64,000 nt of DNA from Leucobacter chromiisoli (lineage in GTDB: Bacteria > Actinomycetota > Actinomycetes > Actinomycetales > Microbacteriaceae): assembly GCF_016522505.1 (NCBI RefSeq), contig NZ_JAEHOH010000009.1, positions 62,001-126,000 on the forward strand, read 5' to 3'. Under the pieces are notes generated by a model. That model was given only the letters and a program-made list of their open reading frames with translations, had not been told where the DNA came from and did not search any database. This document shows, one piece after another, positions 26,246 to 34,600 of the stretch. The translations under genes and the position numbers were made by a program. Within the stretch, counting starts at the first letter, position 1; the number at the start of each line of letters is the position of its first letter.

Positions 26246-27970
26246 GTGCTGCAGGCAGTCGTTGAGCGCACCATCTCGGCGGCCACTCCGGTGGACTCGC
26301 TCCCGAAGCACGTCCCGCCGGAGATCTGGGGCTACGCCAAGGCGTTCCTGCAGATCCGCCGCCCCGCACTGAGGTTCATCTGGCGCGATGAGAGCCAGTG
26401 GGTCGACGTGCAGCTCACGCTCGAGCACGCTCCCGGGGAACGCAGGCCCGGAACCGAGCGCGTGTTCGTGCGCCTCCGGCCGAGCGAGATGCCGCGAGGG
26501 CTCACGGTGCGCGAGCTCGACGTGCTCACCCTCGTCGCCCTCGGGCACACCAACGGCGGAGTGGCGGAGCGGCTCGGCACCTCCGCGAGGACCGTCTCGA
26601 CCCAGATCGAGCGGCTGCTCGAGAAGCTCGCCCAGAGCTCGCGCGGGGGCCTCGCCGCGCTCGCGGTCGACCTCGGTCTGCTGCGCCTGCCCCTGCCCGG
26701 CGGCCCCCCGGAGAGCACCGGGCTCGGCGTGGCGGAGCTCGAGCTGGCGTACCGGCGGCGCCTCGGGATCGACTACCGGCCGATCCGGGAGGACTTCGCC
26801 GCACGCGTGCCGATCCGCGTCGGAATCCTCAGCCCGGGGACCTCGGTCTCCGACGGGGCCCAGGTGCTGGGCGGCGCGCTCCTGGCGATCGACGAGATCA
26901 ACCGGCACGGCGGCATCGGGGGGCGGAGCATCGAGGCCGTCGCCGTCGAGGTCGACATGTTCGACTGGGCGAGCGTCAGCGCGGGGCTCGGCATGCTCTT
27001 CGAGGCGGACGTCGACGCGATCGTCACGAGCTATGTGAGCGCGGAGCAGCCCGAGGCGCTCGACCTGATCGCCGAGTACGGCAAGCCGTTCCTGCACACG
27101 GCCACGTTCGAGGCCGACGTGCAGCGGGCCGAGCGCGAGCCCTGGAAGTACGGCACGGTGTTCCAGACCTGCGCGTCCGAGAATCACTACGCCCCCGGGA
27201 TGCTGCGCCTGCTCGGACAGCTCGAGCGGCTCGGCGCCTGGACTCCGCCGAGCCGGGTCATCGTGCCGCTCGAGCTGCCCACGGCGAGCATGCACCTGGC
27301 GACCCCGGCGCTGCGCGAGTCTGCGGCGGCGCAGGGGTGGGAGGTCGCCGAGCCGATCCTGACACCACCCGGCGTCACCGACTGGGACGGCGTGGTCGCG
27401 CGGCTGGCGCGGCTGCGCCCCGCCGCGATCCTGTTCGCGAGCTACCTGGAGCAGGAGTTCGCCGCCTTCCAGCGGGCGTTCCTGCGCCACCCGTTCCCCG
27501 CGCTCGTCTACGGCATCTACGCGCCGTCGAACCCGGCCTTCATCGAGGCGCTCGGCCCGGCGGCCGACGGCGTGCTCTGGTCGACCACGACGGGCACGTA
27601 CGACGACGAGTTCGGCGGTCGCTTCCGCGAGCAGTACCGGGCGAAGTACCGCGAGGATCCGGGCTGGTCGATCGGCGGCGCGCTCTACGACCAGGTGCGC
27701 ATGCTCGCCGCGGCCTGGTCCTCCGTCGACCCCGACGACGTGGACGACGTGGTCAAGCACCTCCGGCGCTGGCCCTACCGGGGCGTGAACGGCGTCTACT
27801 ACTTCGGCGAGACGGGCCAGTCGCCGAAGCTCTACCCCGACACCACCAACGACGCTGCGCTGAGTCAGGCTCACCAGATCTACCAGATCCAGGACGGCGA
27901 GCACGTGCTGCTCAGCCCGGCGCCCTTCGGCCGCATCTCGGACTTCCGCTCGCCCGCCTGGCTCTCCTGA
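26246..27970 (+). CDS. Transcription factor: LuxR-type HTH fused to an AmiC/LivJ-like binding-protein domain
   Basis: About 574 residues with an unusual architecture. Residues 1-85 are unassigned. Residues about 85-150 are a LuxR helix-turn-helix (LTVRELDVLTLVALGHTNGGVAERLGT, then SARTVSTQIERLLEKL). Residues about 190 to the end are a periplasmic-binding-protein fold of the branched-chain amino acid/amide type. There is no signal peptide or membrane segment, so the binding domain should sense its ligand in the cytoplasm. The sensor is plainly paralogous to the exported binding protein encoded next door: both share GV(L/I)WSTT, a YQIQD stretch, and a C-terminal SPAP. Translation probably begins at the GTG at 26246, with GGAGAGG five bases upstream; GTG 26240 is an alternative. 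It likely regulates the importer and/or hydantoinase operons. Confidence 0.85.
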   Translation: MLQAVVERTISAATPVDSLPKHVPPEIWGYAKAFLQIRRPALRFIWRDESQWVDVQLTLEHAPGERRPGTERVFVRLRPSEMPRGLTVRELDVLTLVALGHTNGGVAERLGTSARTVSTQIERLLEKLAQSSRGGLAALAVDLGLLRLPLPGGPPESTGLGVAELELAYRRRLGIDYRPIREDFAARVPIRVGILSPGTSVSDGAQVLGGALLAIDEINRHGGIGGRSIEAVAVEVDMFDWASVSAGLGMLFEADVDAIVTSYVSAEQPEALDLIAEYGKPFLHTATFEADVQRAEREPWKYGTVFQTCASENHYAPGMLRLLGQLERLGAWTPPSRVIVPLELPTASMHLATPALRESAAAQGWEVAEPILTPPGVTDWDGVVARLARLRPAAILFASYLEQEFAAFQRAFLRHPFPALVYGIYAPSNPAFIEALGPAADGVLWSTTTGTYDDEFGGRFREQYRAKYREDPGWSIGGALYDQVRMLAAAWSSVDPDDVDDVVKHLRRWPYRGVNGVYYFGETGQSPKLYPDTTNDAALSQAHQIYQIQDGEHVLLSPAPFGRISDFRSPAWLS

Positions 27971-27994
27971 CCGCTTCGCGGTCCTCCCGAGATC

Positions 27995-28006
27995 CGTCAA
28001 ATGACG
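27995..28006. promoter_or_regulatory. Inverted repeat upstream of the ABC importer operon
   Basis: CGTCA-AA-TGACG, perfect five-base arms around AA, lying between the fused regulator gene and the binding-protein gene, about 100 bases before the latter's ATG. The right arm continues as TGACGCATG, which resembles words in the hydantoinase/SDR divergent gap (TGACGTATG on the minus strand at 25250-25258). Candidate operator for the fused regulator. Confidence 0.4.
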
Positions 28007-28101
28007 CATGCCGACGTCTCGACGGGTGACCTAGCGTAAGAGCCGACGTGGCAGGGGGTACCCGGCGGCGCGCGGTCGTTCGCACGAAGGAGTGGAAGAG
28101 T

Positions 28102-29427
28102 ATGAGCGAGAACCAGCCTCCGAGTGGAGTGAAGAGGAAACGGATCACCCGACGCGATCTGGTGCGCACCGCCGGCGCGACCGGACTCCTCGGCATCGTG
28201 GCTGGAGCCGCAGGAGGATACTTCGCGGCGCCGCGCGGCGGAGCGGCGGGCGCCTCGGGCGGCGGGGGCACCATCAAGTTCGGTCTCGTCGCCCCGGTGA
28301 CCGGCCCCTACTCGGGCGACGGCCAGGAGATGGAGCGCGGCGCGAGACTGGCCGTCGAGGACATCAACGCCGAGGGCGGCGTGCTCGGCCAGCAGGTGGA
28401 GCTCGTCGTCGGCGACGTCGGAGACCAGGCGCCGGAGAACTTCATCCAGGTGGCGGAGCGCCTCGTCTCCCGCGAGAAGGTCGCGGCGGCGTCGGGCGGC
28501 TACACGACCACCACGTCGGTCGAGTTCGACACCTACGCGGAGGGCGGGGTTCCGCTCTTCCACACCAACACGCTGCAGGCGAACTCCGACTACGTCGCGG
28601 AGAACGGCATCACGAACATCTTCCAGTGCTGCCCCACAGAGCCCTGGTACGCGAGCGGCTTCCTCCAGCTGATGACGCAGTGGATCGACTCGGGCGTCTG
28701 GACGCCCTCCTCCACGACCGCCGCGGTGATCGCGAGCAACGACTCGTACTCGATCTCCATCGCCACGGTGATGATGGACGGGCTCAAAGAGCTCGGCTGG
28801 GACATCACCATGTACGAGGAGGTCTCCGTCCCCTACGTCGACTGGGGTCCGCAGCTCTCGAAGATCCGCAACAACCCGCCCGGCCTCATCTTCGTCACCG
28901 ACTACCTCGCCGGCGATCTCGCGAGCTTCGCGAAGCAGTTCGCGACCGCCCCGACCCCGTCGCTGCTCTACCAGCAGTACGGACCGAGCGTGCCCGAGTA
29001 CCTCGAGCTCGCGGGCGACGCCGCCAACGGGGTGATCTGGTCGACCACGATCGGCACGCTGCCCGACGACATGGGCACGAGCTTCCGCGAGCGCTACCGC
29101 GACACCTACGGCACCGAGGCGGGCCTCAGCCAGTCGGGCGCGCAGTACGACATCCTGCGCCTCTGGGCGCTGGCGGCCTCGCGAGCCGGCGACGCGTACG
29201 ACACCGAGGGGATCACCGCCGCCATGCGGGGGATCACGTTCCGCGGCGTGGTCGGCACCTACCGCTTCGATCAGACGGACCTCACCGCGATCCCGTACCC
29301 CGACGCGGTGGACGACCCGAGCCTGGGCATGCCGCACCTGACCTATCAGATCCAGGACAAGCAGCAGGTGCTCATCTCGCCCGCGCCGTACATCAACGGC
29401 GAGTTCACCCTTCCGGGCTGGCTCTGA
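28102..29427 (+). CDS. Tat-exported branched-chain/amide-type ABC substrate-binding protein
   Basis: Extracytoplasmic receptor of a Liv/Urt/Fmd-type importer, 441 residues. The N-terminus has a twin-arginine signal (ITRRDLVRTAG followed by a hydrophobic helix GLLGIVAGAAGGYF), no lipobox Cys, and a Gly/Ala linker. The mature part begins IKFGLVAPVTGPYSGDGQEM, characteristic of Peripla_BP_6. AAGGAG lies nine bases ahead of the ATG. It is the first gene of the five-gene importer operon and is the paralogue of the preceding regulator's sensor domain, implying that both bind the same or a related compound. The context favours an amide, urea-like or cyclic amide ligand. Confidence 0.9.
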   Translation: MSENQPPSGVKRKRITRRDLVRTAGATGLLGIVAGAAGGYFAAPRGGAAGASGGGGTIKFGLVAPVTGPYSGDGQEMERGARLAVEDINAEGGVLGQQVELVVGDVGDQAPENFIQVAERLVSREKVAAASGGYTTTTSVEFDTYAEGGVPLFHTNTLQANSDYVAENGITNIFQCCPTEPWYASGFLQLMTQWIDSGVWTPSSTTAAVIASNDSYSISIATVMMDGLKELGWDITMYEEVSVPYVDWGPQLSKIRNNPPGLIFVTDYLAGDLASFAKQFATAPTPSLLYQQYGPSVPEYLELAGDAANGVIWSTTIGTLPDDMGTSFRERYRDTYGTEAGLSQSGAQYDILRLWALAASRAGDAYDTEGITAAMRGITFRGVVGTYRFDQTDLTAIPYPDAVDDPSLGMPHLTYQIQDKQQVLISPAPYINGEFTLPGWL

Positions 29428-30242
29428 TGGGCGCGGGCACGGAGGTGCTCCTCGACGTGCGGGGAGCCACGAAGCGCTACGGCGGCCTGATCGCGGTGAA
29501 CGACGTCAGCTTCAGCGTGCGCCGGGGGGAGATATTCGGGATCGCCGGTCCGAATGGCGCTGGCAAGACCACGCTGTTCGACGTCGTCACCGGCATGGTG
29601 CGCGCGACGGGCGGCGAGATCGACTTCGACGGAGTCTCGATCGTGAGATCGTCGGTGCACGCGATCTGCCACCGCGGCATCACCCGCACGTTCCAGAAGC
29701 CCTCGGTGTTCGACAGCGAGACGGTCATGGGCAACGTGGTCGTCGGGGCCCACTTCGGTTCGGGGAAGCCGTGGTGGAAGAGCCTGAGCCGCGACCCTCT
29801 CGTGTGGGACCGCTCGGTCGAGGCCCTCGAGTTCGTCGGCCTGGCCGAGCGCGCCGAGGAGCGCTCGGGCGACCTCCCCGTCTACGACAAGAAGCGCCTC
29901 ATGATCGCATCGGCGCTGGCGAGCTCGCCGAAGATGCTGTTCCTCGACGAGCCGTTCGGCGGCCTCAACGACGAGGAGATCGACGCGATGCTCGCCCTGC
30001 TCTCGCGCATCAACGCCGAGCGCGGGATCACGATCGTGCTCATCGAGCACGTCATGCGCGCGCTCATGACGCTCGCGGATCGCGTGCTCATCATGGACCA
30101 GGGCAGGACGCTGCGGCAGGGCGATCCGCACACCGTCATGACCGACCCGGACGTCGTCCGGGTCTACCTCGGCTCCTCGGCGGAGGAGGCGGCCTCGACG
30201 GCCGCGATCAAGATCGCCCGTGAGGAGGAGCGCAATGCTTGA
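29427..30242 (+). CDS. Liv-type ABC transporter ATPase (LivG-like) with altered signature loop
   Basis: ATPase of the importer, 271 residues. Walker A GPNGAGKTT (about residue 42), Q-loop in TRTFQKPSVF, Walker B MLFLDEPFGGLN and the switch His in VLIEHVM are intact. The signature loop is odd: where LivG relatives usually have LSYGQ or LPYGDQ, this protein has LPVYDKKRLMIA, losing the Gly. The partner LivF-like ATPase has a normal LSGGE, so the heterodimer may have one degenerate and one active site. The start overlaps the binding-protein stop as TGATG. Confidence 0.9.
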   Translation: MGAGTEVLLDVRGATKRYGGLIAVNDVSFSVRRGEIFGIAGPNGAGKTTLFDVVTGMVRATGGEIDFDGVSIVRSSVHAICHRGITRTFQKPSVFDSETVMGNVVVGAHFGSGKPWWKSLSRDPLVWDRSVEALEFVGLAERAEERSGDLPVYDKKRLMIASALASSPKMLFLDEPFGGLNDEEIDAMLALLSRINAERGITIVLIEHVMRALMTLADRVLIMDQGRTLRQGDPHTVMTDPDVVRVYLGSSAEEAASTAAIKIAREEERNA

Positions 30243-30945
30243 GCTGACCGACGTGGTGGCCGGCTACGGCACCACCACCATCGTGCAGGGCATCTCCCTC
30301 GAGGTGGACCAGGGCGAGTGCTCGGTGCTCGTCGGGCCGAACGGCCACGGGAAGACCACGCTGCTGCGCACCATCAGCGGCCTGATCCGCGCCAGGTCGG
30401 GCAGGATCCGGTTCGACGGGACGGACATCACGCGCGAGCGGGCCGAGAGGCTCGTCGAACGGGGCCTGATCCACATGCCCCAGGGCGACCTGGTGTTCCC
30501 CGACATGACGGTGGAGGAGAACCTGGCGCTCGGAGCGTTCACGAGGCGCGCGTCGAAGCGGGCGAAGCAGCGTCAGGAGGAGGTCTACGCCGTCTTCCCC
30601 CGGCTGCTCGAGCGTCGCACGCAGCGCGCCCGCACCCTCTCGGGCGGCGAGCGCAGGATGCTCGCCATCGGCCGCGGCCTCATGGGCGACGGCAAGCTCA
30701 TCATGATCGACGAGCCGAGCCTGGGGCTGGCGCCCGTGATCGTCGACGAGGTCTACTCGCGGATCCGCCGCATCGTGGACTCGGGCATGACCGTGCTGCT
30801 CGTCGAGGAGAACGTCACGCGGGCGCAGACGCTCGCCGATCGGATCCACCTCGTCGAGAACGGCGGGATCGTCCGCTCGGCGGAGGGTTCGGAGCTCCTC
30901 GACGAGCGGGCGCTCCGAGAGACCTACCTGGGGGTGACGGAATGA
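30235..30945 (+). CDS. Liv-type ABC transporter ATPase (LivF-like)
   Basis: Second ATPase, 236 residues. Walker A GPNGHGKTT, signature LSGGERRMLAIGRGL, Walker B KLIMIDEPSLGL and a Glu in the switch region VLLVEENV, as is usual for LivF. The ATG at 30235 overlaps the LivG-like gene by eight bases and is preceded by GAGGAG within that gene. It pairs with the LivG-like ATPase to power the LivH/LivM permeases. The substrate is shared with the upstream binding protein. Confidence 0.92.
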   Translation: MLELTDVVAGYGTTTIVQGISLEVDQGECSVLVGPNGHGKTTLLRTISGLIRARSGRIRFDGTDITRERAERLVERGLIHMPQGDLVFPDMTVEENLALGAFTRRASKRAKQRQEEVYAVFPRLLERRTQRARTLSGGERRMLAIGRGLMGDGKLIMIDEPSLGLAPVIVDEVYSRIRRIVDSGMTVLLVEENVTRAQTLADRIHLVENGGIVRSAEGSELLDERALRETYLGVTE

Positions 30946-31829
30946 ATCTGATCCTGCAGACCCTGGTCAGCACGCTGGTGCAGGGATCGATGCTCGCGCT
31001 CATCACGATCGGCATGAACCTCGTGTACGGCACGCTCCGCGTGCTGAACATGGCGCAGGGCGTGATGGTGATGGTCGGGGGCATCGCGGCCTGGACCTTC
31101 GTGGCGAACTTCGGCCTCTCGCCCTGGCTGGGGCTGATCATCGCCGTGCTCGCCGCCGCGCTGCTCGGCATGCTGAGCTACGCCGTCGGCGTCAGCCGGC
31201 TGATCGGCCGCGCGGGCATCGACTTCGAGATGACGGCGTTCATCTCGACGTTCGCGATCGCATCGATCGTGCAGAACCTGGTGCAGCTCTTCTACGGACC
31301 GCGCCAGAAGGACTTCCCGACGCTCGTGCCCGGGCGGCTCCAGCTCACGGACGGGGTCTCCATCACGTGGCATCAGCTGCTGACCGCGGGGATCGCGATC
31401 TTCGCGCTCACCGCGCTCGGCCTCTTCCTCGCCAAGTCGCGGTACGGCCTCGCCATCGTGGCGGTGGCGCAGAACCTCGATGCGGCGAGGCTCATGGGCA
31501 TCCCCGCCCGCCGGGCCTACGTGCTCACGATGGGGCTCGCCGCGGGCCTCGCGGGTCTCGCGGGCGTGCTGCTCGCCCCCGTGTACTTCGTCTCGCCCAA
31601 CATGGGCGACCTGCCGATGCTGCAAGCGCTGATCGTCGCGATCTTCGCGGGCCTCGGCAGCACGCGCGGCACCATCATCGCCGCGTACATCATCGGTTTC
31701 GTGCAGGCGGCGGTCTCCATCTTCTGGACGTCGACGTACGCGATGCCGGTGCTCTACGCGCTGATCGTCGTGGTGCTCATCGCGCGTCCCTTCGGTATCG
31801 CCGGCAAGCCGCAGGAGGCAAGGCTATGA
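30942..31829 (+). CDS. Liv-type ABC permease (LivH-like)
   Basis: Membrane permease of 295 residues with about eight hydrophobic helices. The N-terminus, LVQGSMLALITIGMNLVYGT, and the following LRVLNMAQGVMVM segment are hallmarks of LivH/UrtB proteins. The conserved cytoplasmic loop AVAQNLDAARLMGIP marks the ATPase contact. The ATG overlaps the LivF-like stop by four bases. It forms the translocation path with the LivM-like subunit encoded next. Confidence 0.92.
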   Translation: MNLILQTLVSTLVQGSMLALITIGMNLVYGTLRVLNMAQGVMVMVGGIAAWTFVANFGLSPWLGLIIAVLAAALLGMLSYAVGVSRLIGRAGIDFEMTAFISTFAIASIVQNLVQLFYGPRQKDFPTLVPGRLQLTDGVSITWHQLLTAGIAIFALTALGLFLAKSRYGLAIVAVAQNLDAARLMGIPARRAYVLTMGLAAGLAGLAGVLLAPVYFVSPNMGDLPMLQALIVAIFAGLGSTRGTIIAAYIIGFVQAAVSIFWTSTYAMPVLYALIVVVLIARPFGIAGKPQEARL

Positions 31830-32932
31830 ACTCGAATCGCACGCAGGCCCTCGACGCGTCGGCCGGGTCCGCGCTCGGGCGAGGGGAGGCACCCCGCTGG
31901 GGCGCGACCTCGATGGGGTGGCCCACCCCTCGGCCCGCGCTCGCGGGAGCGGTGCTGCTCGTCGCCGTCGTCTTCCCGTTCATCGCGCCGGATCGCAGCT
32001 GGCTGAGCACGGCGGCGCTCGCGATGATCACCATCACGCTCGCGCAGAGCTGGAACCTCGTGCTCGGCTACGGCGGGGTGTGGAACTTCGGCCAGCTCGC
32101 CTTCTACGCGCTCGGCGCCTACTCGGCGGCCCTCGTCGCCACCTACCTGCCGCTCTCGCCGTGGATCTCGATTCCGCTCGCGGGCCTCGTGTCGGGTGCG
32201 ATCGCGCTGCTGCTGTCGATCCCCGTGCTCAGGCTGCGCGGCATCTACGTGTCGCTGCTCACGTTCGGCTTCGCCGAGGTCGTGCGCCTCCTGATCGTGG
32301 CCGACCAGAGCGGCGTGACCGGCGGCAGCTACGGCATGTCCGGATTCGCGGGCTTCGGGTTCTCGGGGCCGCAGGCGCTGAGCGTCAACTACTGGATCGG
32401 GCTCGGCGCGGCCGTGCTCACGACCCTGATCCTGTACGCGATGATCCGCTCGCCGCTCGGCAACGGGATGATCGCGATGCGGGACAACCCGGCGCTGGCG
32501 TCGGCGCGCGGCATCGGACAGCGGACCTATCAGATGCTGATCTTCGCGATCTCGGGCTTCCTCGCCGGCGTGGCCGGGGCCGTGTACGCGAACGTCTTCG
32601 AGGTCGCGTCGCCCACGCTGATGGGGCTCGGGCCGATGACCCTCATCGTCACGATGATGGTGGTCGGCGGGCTCGGCACGATCACGGGACCCATCATCGG
32701 CACGCTGCTGATCTCGTTCGTGCAGATGCAGTTGCAGGACGTGCCCGAGATCCGATTCATCGCGCTCGGAGCGGTGCTGCTCGTCGTGATCCTCCTGATG
32801 CCCCGAGGGCTCGTCCCGTACCTCAGCGAGGCCTGGGCGAGGTTCCGGTTCTGGGTGGACGAGGATCAGGACTGGACGGACGAGGACTACGAGGACGACC
32901 CGCAGCCGCGTCGCGCTCAGCTGGCGAGGTAG
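31826..32932 (+). CDS. Liv-type ABC permease (LivM-like)
   Basis: Second permease, 368 residues. LAQSWNLVLGYGGVWNFGQLAFYALGAY and RLRGIYVSLLTFGFAEVVR are LivM/UrtC signatures, and AMRDNPALASARGI is the ATPase-coupling loop. A 40-residue hydrophilic N-terminal extension and an acidic C-terminal tail (DEDQDWTDEDYEDD) are additions. The start overlaps LivH as ATGA. The last 16 bases overlap the tail of the convergent SDR gene. Confidence 0.92.
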   Translation: MNSNRTQALDASAGSALGRGEAPRWGATSMGWPTPRPALAGAVLLVAVVFPFIAPDRSWLSTAALAMITITLAQSWNLVLGYGGVWNFGQLAFYALGAYSAALVATYLPLSPWISIPLAGLVSGAIALLLSIPVLRLRGIYVSLLTFGFAEVVRLLIVADQSGVTGGSYGMSGFAGFGFSGPQALSVNYWIGLGAAVLTTLILYAMIRSPLGNGMIAMRDNPALASARGIGQRTYQMLIFAISGFLAGVAGAVYANVFEVASPTLMGLGPMTLIVTMMVVGGLGTITGPIIGTLLISFVQMQLQDVPEIRFIALGAVLLVVILLMPRGLVPYLSEAWARFRFWVDEDQDWTDEDYEDDPQPRRAQLAR

Positions 32933-33648
32933 CCGCCGTCCACGTGCACGGTGGTTCCGGTGATGTAGGCGGCGGAACCGCTCGCGAGGAACAGGCACGC
33001 CGCCGCGACGTCGTCGACCGTGCCGAGGCGGCGCGCCGGCAGGTGCGCGGTGAGCGCCTCGACGGCCCTCGGGGTGTTCCCGAGGGTCAGCATCGGAGTA
33101 TCGATCATGCCCGGGGCGACGGCGTTCACGCGGATCCCCCGCCCGCCGAGCTCGGCCGCCAGCTGCTGGGCGAGGCTCACGATCGCGCCCTTGCTCGCGG
33201 CGTAGGCCGATCCGGGCTCCGTCTCGTCGCCGCGGCCGTACGCGACCGAGCTGAGCAGCACGATCGCTCCCTCGTCGATGATCCGCGAAGCCTCCCGCGA
33301 GACGAGGAAGGAGCCGCGGCCGTTGACGCGCATCGAGAGATCCCACTCCTCGGCCGACGTCTCGGCGAGCGCCTTCCAGCGGTAGACGCCGGCGCAGTGC
33401 ACCACGGCGTCGGGGGCGCCGCCCAGCAGCGCCGGAGCCTGCGAGAAGACCTCGGTGATCCGCGCCTCGTCCGAGACGTCGGCGGCCCGCTGGACGAGCC
33501 CCGGGGCGTCCCAGGCCGCGTCGGGGTGCAGGTCGATGGCGAGCACCCGGCCGCCGGAGGCGAGCGCGCCCTCCGCGACGGCTCGGCCGATGCCCGAAGC
33601 GGCGCCCGTCACGACGACTCGGCGCGGCAGGGTGCTGTTGAGATCCAT
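32917..33648 (-). CDS. SDR-family oxidoreductase
   Basis: Short-chain dehydrogenase of 243 residues. Cofactor loop TGAASGIGRAVA, an Asp-Leu after strand two (LAIDLHPD, suggesting NAD), HCAGVY, Ser in LLSSVAYG, catalytic YAASKGA and a C-terminal YITGTTVHVDGGY. It runs convergently into the LivM-like gene, overlapping it by 16 bases. On its own strand it follows the dipeptide-type ABC operon after 103 bases, so it could be the last gene of that transcript. Confidence 0.9.
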   Translation of the reverse strand: MDLNSTLPRRVVVTGAASGIGRAVAEGALASGGRVLAIDLHPDAAWDAPGLVQRAADVSDEARITEVFSQAPALLGGAPDAVVHCAGVYRWKALAETSAEEWDLSMRVNGRGSFLVSREASRIIDEGAIVLLSSVAYGRGDETEPGSAYAASKGAIVSLAQQLAAELGGRGIRVNAVAPGMIDTPMLTLGNTPRAVEALTAHLPARRLGTVDDVAAACLFLASGSAAYITGTTVHVDGGYLAS

Positions 33649-33751
33649 CGGGTGTCCTCTCCACGGTGCGGTACCACCTCATCAGACCACGCCGGCCCGG
33701 ATCGCCGCGTCCGTGATTTGGCGGATATCGGTCGGCCGGAGCCGTGCGCCC

Positions 33752-34600
33752 TCAGGCCTCAGGCACGACCGACATGCGCTGGGTGAAGGTCATCCGGTCG
33801 CGCACCACACGCTCGGGATCCCAGTCGGGGCCGGGCGTCGACGCGACGAGCAGCTGAGAGTAGGGATGCTCGGGCGCTTCGAGGACCCTGCCGGTCGCGC
33901 CCTGCTCGACGATCGAGCCGCGGAAGAGCACGATCACCCGCTGGCACAGCTCCTGGACCACGGCGAGGTCGTGGCTCACGAACAGATAGCTCACACCCGA
34001 ATCGCGCTGGATCTCGGCCAGCAGGTCGAGCACCTGCGCCTGCACCGACACGTCGAGGGCCGACACCGCCTCGTCGAGCACCACGAGCTTCGGCTCGACC
34101 GCGAGCGCCCGGGCGATCGCGACCCGCTGCCGCTGGCCGCCGGAGAGCTCGTGCGGTCGAGCGGCGGCTTGGCGCTCCGTGAGGCGCACGCGATCGAGCA
34201 GCCGGAGCGCACCGGAGCGCGCTTCGGCCCGCCCGCTCGCTCTCCCGTGCTGCAGCAGTGTGCGCTGCAGCATCTCGCCGACCGCGAGGCGTCGATCCAG
34301 CGAACCGTTCGGATCCTGGAACACCATCTGCGCCGCCCGTGCCCGCGCCAGACGCGCGCCGCGTCCCCGCGCGGGCCGCAGCACGTCGGCTCCGTCGATG
34401 AGCGCCTCTCCGGAGTCCGCCCGTTCCAGCCCCACGAGGATGCGCGCGATCGTCGACTTGCCCGACCCGGATTCCCCCACGAGCCCGAGCGCCTCGCCGG
34501 CCTCGATCGAGAAGCTCGTCCGGTTCACGGCCGTCACGTCCTCGGCGCCCCGGCCCATCTGGAACACGCGGTGCAACTCGGTGACCTCGACGAGACTCAT
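33752..34600 (-). CDS. Peptide/opine-type ABC ATPase (DppF-like)
   Basis: Second ATPase of the family-5 importer, 282 residues. Walker A GESGSGKST, Q-loop QMVFQDPNGSL, signature LSGGQRQRVAIARAL, Walker B LVVLDEAVSALD and switch His FVSHDL. The C-terminal oligopeptide-transporter extension (HPYSQLLVASTPGPD) is present. The ATG at 34600 overlaps the DppD-like stop by four bases. Longer in-frame starts lie wholly within the upstream gene and are rejected. Confidence 0.92.
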   Translation of the reverse strand: MSLVEVTELHRVFQMGRGAEDVTAVNRTSFSIEAGEALGLVGESGSGKSTIARILVGLERADSGEALIDGADVLRPARGRGARLARARAAQMVFQDPNGSLDRRLAVGEMLQRTLLQHGRASGRAEARSGALRLLDRVRLTERQAAARPHELSGGQRQRVAIARALAVEPKLVVLDEAVSALDVSVQAQVLDLLAEIQRDSGVSYLFVSHDLAVVQELCQRVIVLFRGSIVEQGATGRVLEAPEHPYSQLLVASTPGPDWDPERVVRDRMTFTQRMSVVPEA

